From assembly GCA_020726505.1 (NCBI GenBank), contig JAHLEZ010000012.1, forward strand, positions 1,116,001-1,180,000: a stretch of 64,000 nt of DNA, written 5' to 3'. How positions within the stretch are numbered: position 1 is the first letter of the stretch; every line of letters starts with the position of its first letter. The DNA is from Leptodontidium sp. MPI-SDFR-AT-0119 (taxonomy: Eukaryota; Ascomycota; Leotiomycetes; Helotiales; Leptodontidiaceae). A program made the translations under genes and the position numbers. The notes under the pieces are model-generated. The model did not search any database. It had not been told where the DNA came from and saw nothing but the letters and a program-made list of their open reading frames with translations. Below, in pieces: positions 11,900-21,188 of the stretch.

Positions 11900-13813
11900 A
11901 TGCCTACTTCCAAAACTGATCAAGTTTCTCCTGTCGGCCCAGAAGATGGAAACTTATCCTCGTCATCCTCATATATCCGAAAAGGCAAAGAAGGTTTTGT
12001 AGCCACTGAAGGAATATCTGAGGATGATAAGGGTAAGCTTCATTACGTCCGCCGGGGCCAAGAAATCGACGACCATGACACGGACTTGATCGCTGGCTAT
12101 GAGGCTGATCAAATGAGAGCAAGGGCTCTTCTAACATCTGAGGAAGAAAAGAAGCTCCTTCGGAGAATCAATTGGCACATTATGCCCCTGTGTGCTATTG
12201 CATTCCTGCTCAAGAATATCGACGCCAACAATGTCTCGAATGCTCGCATCATGAATCGTGGTTCCGATCAGAACATCTTGAAACAACTTGGAATGACCGC
12301 AAATGAGTTCAACTTCGTCAGCACTATATATTATGTAAGTTGTCATCATACCCTCAAGTATTGAATACTGACAGGGTTCAGATCCCATATATCATTGCGG
12401 AGGCTCCCTCCAACCTATTCATCAAACGCATGTCACCATCTACGTGGCAGTCCAGGATCATGATCACCTGGGGTATTGTACTCTGTTGTCATGCAGCAGT
12501 CAAGAATAAGGAAGGCCTTTATGCCGCAAGATTTTTCTTAGGACTTTTCGAGGCAGGCTTATTCCCGGGCGTGATTTTGCAGCTCTGTTACTGGTACAGA
12601 CCTGACGAGATGTCCAGGCGTCTCCTCTACTTTTACATTCTCGGTAACTTCAGTACTGTCATCAGTGGAGTCTTAGCTTTCGCTTTCGATGGCGTATCTG
12701 GCAAAGGGGCTCTTTCCGGATGGCAGTGGTAAGCTTCGCTATACTTCCACAGTAAGTCAACAGATGCTAACAAATTTATGCACAGGCTGTTCCTCGTGGA
12801 AGGCCTGGCAACTATTGTATTTGGAGTAGTATTGTTCTTCTGTCTCCCAGATTGTAAGGATTCAGTCGAATTTCTTGGTACATCTCCTAACAAAGATGTC
12901 AGTTCCACCGACCGCAAAATGGCTTTCGGAGAAGGAGAAAGCCTTCGTACAGGCTAGACTGCCAATCAACGCTCCTCGTTCAGCTGAAAGTAACTTCAAA
13001 CTCCGCGAAATCTTCGCGTCGTTGAAAGATACCAAAATGTGGCTTTTCACCCTTTGCTGGGCAACTTTCACAGTTGGCACTTATGGACTCACATTCTACC
13101 AGCCTACTGTCATTGTAAACTTGGGATTCACGTAAGTTCCACGCTCCGCGTGCCCATTGAGCTTCGCTGACGAGGTCAATCATAGTTCGATCGCCAAATC
13201 CCAACTCCTCAACATCCCAACTGCGGTTTTGACCATATCGATCATTGGCATCCTCGGTCTTTGGGCAGACACCGCTCGCTTACCACGCCCTCTGTACCCA
13301 CTCGCTCTGTTGATCGCCATCATGGCGTGCTACTCTGTGCTATACACCTTTCCAAACACGGGTGGTGTCTACGCTGCAACAATCATAGCAGCTTCGTGTG
13401 CGTCCTCTTGGTATCCGATGATGTGTAAGTCAACTTCCCTCTTCTCAATCACACTTCTAACTCACAACCCAGGGCCATGGCGAGTACAAACAACAGAAAG
13501 AGCCACCGGATCTGCTTTTTCTATCGGATTTGTCAACTCATACGGTCAAATCGGCGGTGCACTTGGTCCGCAAATTTTCAGAAGCCAGTACGCCCCTCAC
13601 TACACGGTGAGTTTTGCCATAGCAATGTCCCTAGTCGGCTGTGCTATTGTGATGAATTTGATCACTTGGTATGTCACGCGACGTACGGAGAAAGAAACCA
13701 GAATGTTGAAGTTGGCGATGGTGAAGGCTGCGAAGAGAGGTGAAGCAATCCTTGAGGATGTGGATATTCATGTTGATAGAGGATTGAGACAGAGGCATAA
13801 GGGGGACATATGA
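11900..13813 (+). CDS. MFS transporter, anion:cation symporter (Dal5/Tna1-like) family
   Basis: Six exons (11900-12334, 12382-12728, 12786-12853, 12903-13131, 13186-13424, 13473-13813) join in frame to 552 aa. A hydrophilic N-terminus of about 90 residues precedes the first membrane segment (RRINWHIMPLCAIAFLLKNIDANNVSNARI), a hallmark start of ACS-family permeases such as allantoate and nicotinate transporters. Other family signatures are IPYIIAEAPSNLFIKR, ARFFLGLFEAGLFPGVILQLCYWYRPDE, WLFLVEGLATI and, near the C-terminus, ERATGSAFSIGFVNSYGQIGGALGPQIF. About 12 membrane segments are expected. The likely role is uptake of a small carboxylate, amide or vitamin at the plasma membrane. The exact substrate cannot be assigned. 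Confidence 0.88.
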
Positions 13814-14263
13814 TATGAGTAACAGAAGGGCGAACATAATGATGTCGAAATGTGTCACAATGAGAGGTACACTCGTTTTACGGTATTTTGATTAGAAGAG
13901 ATTTGTTCTAACCAACATCGTTTTTGAGACGTTCAAACGGGATCCGAATTTCTAAACATCCCGAAGGGCAGGCGGTAATTACGACGATGTGATAAGAACA
14001 TCACTACCACTTTCTTATTATTATTATCTTATCATTCTGACCTTGAAGGCGGGCATCATTGAAGAAGCATCAAGCTTATTGGATGGAAGATTTTGATTTC
14101 ATTTCACTATGATGAATATCTGCGCGTTCGACACGGAGAAAAACGTAAGCTACCTCATCACCCTCAAAGCATCAGCGAAATCGTGTGTTTGTCGTGTGTT
14201 TGCCGTAAATATCATAGAATGTTCAACTCCAAAAGTTGGCAAATGTGGAGCCCTGCTATCCTC
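13814..14263. other. Convergent intergenic region
   Basis: 3' flanks of the MFS gene (+) and the GH16 gene (-). An AT-rich stretch near 13988-14036 contains TGATAAG and CTTATCA in opposite orientation around a TTATTATTATT run. Because no gene starts here, these GATA-like sequences are more likely 3'-end signals than regulatory sites. Confidence 0.4.
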
Positions 14264-15477
14264 TCACATGTCCTCACTTCGTTGGTAGATCTTGACCGAG
14301 TTGATCAGCCACTAGTGGAACAAAGGTTTAGTAAACGGGCTGCAGTCTCAATATAGAATCGAATGTAAACCTCAAAAGAACGTACATAAGCATCATCATA
14401 AGCATGAGGATTGTTGGCAACATATTCCTCGCAAGTGGCGTAGCCTGTCTTCACCGAGCAATCCGTCCAGTTTGTCCACGCCTTGCCACCAGCGGCTGCT
14501 CCGCAGAACGTCGAGTCGAAGAACTATTGCCTAAGGGTTAGCTTGGGAATATCTCCTATCTATATATCAAGCACATACGATGGTTTGAGCTTGGAAGCTT
14601 TCGTCCACATCGCAGTGACCATGTCGACTGTCGAAATTCGCATTTGGCAGACCCCACTTTCCTGGATTTGGCTTCCCTGCTATAATGTCTGCTGGAATTG
14701 AGCCTCTTGGGAAGAAGAAGATCTTGATGAACCGGCTTGCCCACTGCAATGCGTAAACACCCCCGCCAAGTTTATTGAAAGAGGCGCCGTAACTGCCTTC
14801 AGGGGCATGAACGCTACAACCGGCAGCAGCAGAGAGGTTGCAATCATAATTATTGTTGTTAGACTCTCCAGTTTGCTTGTTAGGTGGTGATTTGAAGGTG
14901 CAATTGGCGCTCGTATGAAGTGAGATGAAGTTTCGCGTGATGTCGTTGAATCCCTCGAGAATGTCGATCTCACCGTAGACTCCAGGGGAGTTGTAATTGC
15001 GGAAGGTCCAACTACACCCCGTGAGCTTGGATTAAGTCAAACGCTTCTCATACTTACAAAGAAGGCCAGATGCCGCAGTCACTACCAGGCATGTGTTCAA
15101 AGTCTCCGATCAGTAGACCATGTTGAAAAGTATTCTTGCTTTCGAGCCAAATGCTCTTGCGTCCAGTTGATGATAGAGGAATGATAGAGGTGTTGTCTAC
15201 AGTCATGTAGATTTGTTTGCCAATGATCCTGGTCAGGCCAAGTGATAAGGAGTCATTGAGAGACTGGTAGTCGACGAATCCTTTGGTTGGATCTGGAAGC
15301 TGAGAACATGAGCCGGGCAACTGATAAGTCAAGACCTGTACCTACGTCCTCAAAGATGAAGCTAGAGTACCAATTGGTGTAATCGTAGTTGTGAACCAGA
15401 GTATATGTCTCTACGACCTCGCTGTAAAGGACCAAGATCAGTGCGATGACGACAGTGAGTTGATGAAGAGAAGTCAT
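14264..15477 (-). CDS. GH16 endo-beta-1,3(4)-glucanase, secreted
   Basis: Five exons (15477-15342, 15292-15058, 15011-14579, 14523-14386, 14311-14264) give 329 aa. An N-terminal signal peptide (LTVVIALILVLYSEVVE) is followed by a GH16 jelly-roll. The active-site motif is GEIDILEG with nucleophile Glu138, Asp140 and acid/base Glu143. Other family marks are GFVDYQS, MPGSDCGIWPSFWTF, FNKLGGGVYALQW and the closing AYWLINSVKIYQ. The last intron (GTACGT donor, ACTAG acceptor) is needed to recover this ending; reading straight through gives an unrelated tail. The enzyme is expected to hydrolyse beta-1,3 or mixed-linked glucans outside the cell. Endo-glucanase versus transglycosylase activity cannot be decided here. 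Confidence 0.88.
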
Positions 15478-16353
15478 GATCGTGTACTGTGCCTTATGTG
15501 CATCACAAATGGAGATGAATTAACGATGGATCTAGAAGGAACCGGGCTCTCATTTCGCAAAGGTAGGATGGCCAGTCTCGCTTACCCTATCGTGATGACC
15601 CACCTGAGTAAACAAGGAAGGAACAAATAACAGCTTTCCGATCAGTGCTAGTTACGGAATTTGCAGAATTGAAAAGTCGAACGATGAAAGTTATATGGAC
15701 AGTATTATGGCACCTGCGGGAGACATGTCTTGAGAGCCCTAGAGAGAAGGGCTGGGTTTGGATTGAATACATTTTCGGCGCGTTTACTTCTGCTTTTCAT
15801 GAAAAGTAAAGTATTCCGGACATCAATCATGAGAATTGCTAAGCTTCTGCCGGCATGAAAAAAAAGATCGGGAGATAGCCTGGACTAAGAAGTAGCTTGA
15901 GTCGAGGAGAGTTTGACTAAACCACTGCCCTTTCAAATTGTAGAACCATCGAATGCACTGATTCCAAGTTCTTGCTCTCGAGCTCTTGACTTTGATTCGA
16001 ATCATCTGAAACTGTGTGAATAATGATATTCACGTAATCAACGGAACTACGCGAATACGGAGGACGGGTGAAAACAGGGGTTGCAGGACACAGGGAGTAA
16101 TTGAGAGCACTCGACGCTAGTCACTTCAGGACTAGCCCATGGCAAGAGCTCCTTATATAAAGCTCTTGTCGATACCTTAGAGTAGCTCTTTAGACTTGAA
16201 CAAATACATAGAATGCAACCAAAGCTTTGCACTGTGTGATTGAGTCTCAAACCATCAAATTACATTCGTTACTTATTACGGGAGTTTTAGGTAACGGAGT
16301 GTAATCAACAGAAACAATCGGGAACAATATTCTCTTCCATTCAATATCCCAAA
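15478..16353. other. Intergenic region, GH16 promoter side
   Basis: Upstream DNA of the GH16 gene, and beyond it the 3' flank of the membrane protein gene. At 16143-16168 an 8-bp perfect inverted repeat (CAAGAGCT / AGCTCTTG) encloses a TATATAA loop. CTTCCTTCC repeats near 16366-16385 belong to the C-terminal codons of the neighbouring gene. No coding region is supported. Confidence 0.4.
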
Positions 16354-17094
16354 CTATTCCCCCCTCTTTCCTTCCTTCCTTCCCTCCTGCGCGGCTATGT
16401 CTGCTCCATCGAGAATCTTGGAGAATATGGTGGCAGGGATTATGTAGGCAGTCCAGAATCCTGCAGTCTGCACATAGCTCAAGTAGTTGCCGAATCCATA
16501 GGTCTCGTGTATGTAAGCAACGAGACGAAGTGGTGACGTCCAAGGACTCATGAGGAGCGAAAGAATTCCCAGAAACACACATGCCCTGCTTATATCCGCA
16601 CCAGACCGCATCAAGCTGATACGAGAAGCCGCTCCTGCAACCACTGCGCACAGGATGCATTCAAGAACCCAAGAAAAGATCGGAAACTTCTCGTACAATC
16701 CGAGTCCAAAATGATAGTTCCCATGTGGGTACAGCGTCAATGCAGTTGACTCCACAACCAAGATATCCATCAACCAGTGCAAAACGGAGCATGCTGCGCC
16801 GAGCATGCTGGCTTCTTTGCTGAACCCCGCGTGATGATGACATACAGCCCAGCCAAAAATACTCGACCAAATCAGCATCATCAGAGCTGAGTGCTCCCAG
16901 TCAATGAATGTGAAGGTCGAGTACATATACGGGCCCCTTGCTGATGATGGAGTGATGACTGTGAGACCCAAGAGAGCATCGAGTCCGCCAATGATGTCGA
17001 GGAATGATGATCCCATCATGGCCGGCCAAGCTGGAATTGAGGGCCCATAGATCGCCTTGAGAAGTAGGCCAGCCGCGAAATGTCCATGGAACAT
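16354..17094 (-). CDS. Polytopic membrane protein of unknown function
   Basis: A single exon encodes 246 aa with about six or seven hydrophobic segments. Polar residues recur at segment edges: HGHFAAGLLLK at the N-terminus, FIDWEHSALMM, AVCHHHAG, SVLHWLMDILV and YPHGNYHFGLGLYE. The pairing HWLxD followed by P-GNYHFGLGLY recalls a family of bacterial inner-membrane proteins often labelled putative membrane-bound hydrolases or permeases; this is from memory and tentative. The C-terminus is short and charged (EGRKEGKRGE), built on a CTTCC repeat in the DNA. There is no intron and no clear targeting peptide. The function is unknown. Confidence 0.7.
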   Translation of the reverse strand: MFHGHFAAGLLLKAIYGPSIPAWPAMMGSSFLDIIGGLDALLGLTVITPSSARGPYMYSTFTFIDWEHSALMMLIWSSIFGWAVCHHHAGFSKEASMLGAACSVLHWLMDILVVESTALTLYPHGNYHFGLGLYEKFPIFSWVLECILCAVVAGAASRISLMRSGADISRACVFLGILSLLMSPWTSPLRLVAYIHETYGFGNYLSYVQTAGFWTAYIIPATIFSKILDGADIAAQEGRKEGKRGE

Positions 17095-18102
17095 TGTTGA
17101 ATAGAGCTGATAAACTACTCCTTGATGAAGATAAGAGCTAGTGTAGATTCTGGCGAGTAGCTCGAATTGGCCTTGAGTGGTAGATTATTGAGTGCAGGTG
17201 GAATAAGATTTCAGATGTACTTAGACTTTAGCATGTAGTTCGGGAGAAGGAAAAATGGAAGGAAGTAGCAGTAGGATCTGGCACGCGGAGAGCTGACTAA
17301 CCAAGCTGCACTGCCTAGAAGTAAATACCTTTTAAGTGTTTGTTTCCTAGCAGATCTCTCATTCGCATCAAGGCTAGGAGTTTACAGGCTAGAACGACAG
17401 ATATTAAAACCCATGCTACTTATTTTCTACGTGTAGCCTAATCTGCTTCCTCAAGCCTACCTAGGCAGTGGGTACTCATTGTTTGGCAGACTCGTTTGTT
17501 TGATGGGACGAGTTTATTCTTTCAATATTTTCCTGGCTAATAAATATTGCCTGAAATTTTATTTTATTAAAGGACATCAAGATCCCTCCATTCGAAATCT
17601 TTGCAGTATCTTGGCTTTCCCGGGGAAATTTCAACAGAGTCAGCCCTCAACATCTGCGAAGCAGAACCCCTGGAAGTGGTTCATGTCATGTGACCAGAAA
17701 TGCTCAGCGACCTTGCCCCAACCTAGCGTACCTTGTTCGAGCATTGTTGATTTAGATTGTAGGGTTCAGGCAAAGATAATTCAATTTAAAACTCTTGGAT
17801 TTGAGACGTGTCTCAATTTTTGTTCTGTTGATGTTTACAGTCACCGAACGCCACAGCTTTAGCTCAGCCTCATTTTGAAAGCCTCGCCAAAATATGGGGG
17901 TTGGCGCCTAATCACAACCACGACTTCCTTCCGAGCGACAAAACTACAAATACATTTCAATCACCACCGAGAGCAGCGTTGAATCTCACTTTCTGGCCAA
18001 TTCACCGACGCAAGGAGAGAGTAAACGGTACTTTTCTACGACCAAGGAAAGTGAATACACCGACTAGTACATCACCTCTCGGTGAAGCAGACTCGATATC
18101 AG
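17095..18102. other. Divergent intergenic region
   Basis: About 1 kb between the divergent membrane protein and first Nudix gene. The open frame at 17479-17862 has no recognisable domain. Local AT-rich stretches (near 17520-17580) are seen but no mobile element. Confidence 0.4.
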
Positions 18103-19132
18103 ATGTCCCGCAGAAGCTCACGCCTTGCCAAATCCATGTTACCTGCCTCGAAGAAAGTTCGTATGAGCACCATGGACACCTTCAAGCTTCCGGGTACCGA
18201 TGTGCCCGTCAAACTGGTCGATGATCTCTGCAAAGAGGAGGTGTTGGAATTTCCAGCATTCAAAGTAGGCTCTAGCCTCACTTCTAGCATTGGCTAATAC
18301 TGACAATCTCAGAACTGGATCTCAAGCCTACAATCAAATATGGCCCTTCAAAACAATCCCAAACATGTCTATTACAACTCTCCATATGTCCTGCGAGACA
18401 TCAAGATCCAAGCTATCGACCGTTTCGGCAAGCGCATCGGGTTCATGAAGATTGTGGCAAACATCACCAACTCCAAAGGCGAATTCCTACCTGGTGCCAT
18501 ATTCCTACGAGGTGCCAGCGTCGGCATGCTAGTGCTTCTTCAGCCAGATGACTTGCCAGCAGGCAGTCATGACGAGAAGCACGTGATTTTGACGGTGCAG
18601 AGCCGTGCTGCGACTGGAGGTTTGCAATTTGTTGAGCTACCAGCTGGAATGGTGGACAACGGATCATTCTCTGGAACTGCCGCAAAGGAGATTCAAGAAG
18701 AGATTGGCCTGGATATTCCCGAGGACGAGCTGATCAACCTGAGCGAGTTGGCGATCCCGGCTTGCGCTGACGGAGAAGAGCAAAGTCCAAGAGCTATGTT
18801 CCCGAGTCCTGGCGGATGTGACGAATACATTCCGATATTCTTACATGAAAAGAGGATTCCTAGAGAGCAACTGAAAGAGTGGGCTGGAAAGTTGACGGGT
18901 CTAAGAAGTGAAGGCGAAAAGGTCAGTGACTTGTGCAATTTTTAATTTTGTCGCTCAATAGTTATCCGTCGATTACATCATCCGAAAATGTCAGCGAGTC
19001 ACTAATTTTACAATATAGATCACTCTGAAATTGGTCAAGCTGGAGGACTTGTGGCTCGAAGGTGCACGAGATGCGAAAGCCTTGGCTGCATGTGCGTTGT
19101 ACGAAGGTCTGAAGCGGAGTGGAAAATTATGA
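18103..19132 (+). CDS. Nudix hydrolase, NUDT14-like ADP-sugar diphosphatase type
   Basis: Exons 18103-18264, 18313-18921 and 19019-19132 give 294 aa. The Nudix region contains FLRGASVGMLVLL, FVELPAGMVDNG and the catalytic helix AAKEIQEEIGLDI, followed by FPSPGGCDEYIPIFLHEK. In the Nudix box the usual Arg of REUxEExGU is Lys and the first half is one residue short, but the metal-binding EE pair is kept. Sequence style matches plant NUDT14 and related enzymes that hydrolyse ADP-ribose or ADP-glucose. The N-terminus (MSRRSSRLAKSMLP) is basic and could be a mitochondrial presequence. ATG 18103 was chosen as the first ATG in this frame. A paralogue lies tail-to-tail 356 bp downstream. Confidence 0.85.
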
Positions 19133-19488
19133 TTGCTATATCTAGGAAAGTATCGGGTTCACTATCTGGCATGATGCAAATTCATCTCTTCGATACTCTC
19201 AGGGGTTGTGATAGGTTCTAGTCTCTTTCCTCTGAGATTCTAGTCTCTTTGTCTCATTGGCAAGAATCTACGTTGCTCGATTGCAAGACCATCACCCTTC
19301 TGTCTCGGTTAGACCCATTGTGACCACTCGTGGCAGCTCTATGATAAAGAATCAGATAAATCTTTTGTCAAGTGTTCGCAATAGATGCTGAAGCGAGTAA
19401 TGAAACACCAGCGTTACGGCATGAGAAACGACAGAGTAGTATTGAATTCACCGTTCGTTTACATGAATTTACTCGATGATACCCTCAG

Positions 19489-20367
19489 CTACCACGATTT
19501 TGTATCACGCAAAGTCCGTGACCTCTTCAATGCCTCATATAGAGACCACGCCGCAAGTGTCTTTGCATCTCTAGCCCCAACCTTCCAAAGATCCTCATAA
19601 GGCAAAATTCTGACCGTTATCATCTCAGACTCTCCAGTCGTCTTACCACTCAATCTCCCTTTCAGCGATTCGATCTCTTGTCTCTCAAGCACTTTCTCCC
19701 ACAGAAATATTGCGATAAACTCGTCACAGCCACCTGGGCTCGGATACATTCCAATCTGGAGATCCTCCTTGGATTCCAATCCCTCGATTTGACCCAAGGC
19801 AAGCTTTGTCAAATCCTGAAATTCGTCTTCATGCACTGTGAGGCCCGTCTCCTCCCAGATTTCCTTCGCTGCCGCACCGCTGAATGTTTTGTTATCGTCA
19901 ATCATTCCGGCTGGGATCTCCAAGAAGCGGAGGCTTCCCGATGGGATGCGTGGCTGTTCAGTCATAATAACCCATCTCTCCGTATTCGAATCGCTTGGCC
20001 GGAGAATCATGAGCATGGCAACACTGCCTCCTCGTAGAAACGCAATTCCGGGGAGCGTAGAAATCTTCCCGTTCTTGTCAGCCCCACTCCGGACATCTGC
20101 TTTGAGCTTTACAAAGCCTACAAATCTTTTGCTGTCTGGAGTGTCTCTTCCAAACCAATCCACGGACTGGATCGTGACGGATTTGAGCTTATACGGGTTT
20201 TCGTGAAACGGGTGGTTGGGGTCTCTTTGGCCTTCGAGAGAAGTCTTGAGTGTCATCCGCCAGGTGATGAACGCAGGGAATTTGACCAATTGATTTGGTG
20301 TGATATCTGCCCCAGTCTCAAAAATGACATCAACAGGGTCTTCGAAGTCTTCGAGTTGAAACGGCAT
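19489..20367 (-). CDS. Nudix hydrolase, NUDT14-like paralogue
   Basis: One exon, 292 aa from ATG 20367 (MPFQLEDFEDP); an in-frame ATG at 20430 would add 21 residues. It parallels the neighbouring Nudix gene throughout: FLRGGSVAMLMIL, LEIPAGMIDDNKTFSGAAAKEIWEETGL, YPSPGGCDEFIAIFLWEK and the closing LWKVGARDAKTLAAWSLYEALKRS. The Nudix box has Lys instead of the first Glu and Lys instead of Arg but keeps EExG. The gene is intronless while its paralogue has two introns, so either introns were lost here or the copy arose from an intron-poor ancestor. The likely substrate is a nucleoside diphosphate sugar. Confidence 0.85.
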   Translation of the reverse strand: MPFQLEDFEDPVDVIFETGADITPNQLVKFPAFITWRMTLKTSLEGQRDPNHPFHENPYKLKSVTIQSVDWFGRDTPDSKRFVGFVKLKADVRSGADKNGKISTLPGIAFLRGGSVAMLMILRPSDSNTERWVIMTEQPRIPSGSLRFLEIPAGMIDDNKTFSGAAAKEIWEETGLTVHEDEFQDLTKLALGQIEGLESKEDLQIGMYPSPGGCDEFIAIFLWEKVLERQEIESLKGRLSGKTTGESEMITVRILPYEDLWKVGARDAKTLAAWSLYEALKRSRTLRDTKSW

Positions 20368-21188
20368 GACGGCGACTGATGTATGACTTCGTGAAGGGAA
20401 GGATAGAAGATGGTGACTCAAGACAAGCACACAAGCACGAGAGGCTGCTTTTTCGAAGGATGGATTTTCTTCACGATAAGCAGAGTCCGCATTTGGATTT
20501 GATCCGAAGAGATAGTCACTGAGGTCAGAGGGTGTCTTGCCCCCTGAACGTCATGGTAGCACTAGCAAAACTGATTGAGGAAGGTGGTACAGGACTAGAG
20601 ATGCGGAGCCACGACGCAGTGTTACGGCGCGATGGACCCCAAATTTGACAATGACAAACCGAATAATTGGGAGTGACAGCGTAGGTCTGAATCACTGGAA
20701 AGGTATTGGAGATAGCAGAGCAAATTGGAAGCCACCTCTGAAGCCTCTTCAGAAACTGGGGAAGCACCGAAACCTCCATTGTGGCCTGTTGCTGGCAAAA
20801 ATCACACCATGAGGCTCTTTTGCTTCTTGGATGGTGTGTGAAGCTCGGCGGTGGTAGGTCAAAATTCGAGGACAAGATGAGAAGCTGCAAACTAATGGTG
20901 TGACTGCTTCGTCACATAATTGGGTTAGCTGTATTGTACAAGGATGTTGTAAGGCGGAACGGAGCTTCCGTTGCGGGATGTCAGGGGCGAATCAAGTGTG
21001 TTATCGGACACGATTCCCCATTGAGGGTGGTTGCACCACTGAAAGCCCACTTTACTTACTAATACTCGAAGGGTGTGGAGGAGGTTGCGGGTTGCAAACA
21101 TATTCTCCCATTTTCTTCTTTGAATTTGTCGTAGTCGAAATTTTATCCATAAAATACAGCCTGAGCAATCAAATACGCCATATTCAGA
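20368..21188. other. Divergent intergenic region
   Basis: Upstream DNA for the second Nudix gene (-) and the HET gene (+). The open frame at 20525-20890 (-) has no recognisable features. No further gene is supported. Confidence 0.4.

Noticed and set aside
13988..14036. Paired GATA motifs as a nitrogen-regulated promoter
   Set aside because: The region is between two convergent 3' ends, so no promoter is expected there.
17479..17862. 127-codon frame upstream of the first Nudix gene
   Set aside because: No domain or codon preference and no conserved-looking motifs; AT-rich promoter-type DNA is the better reading.
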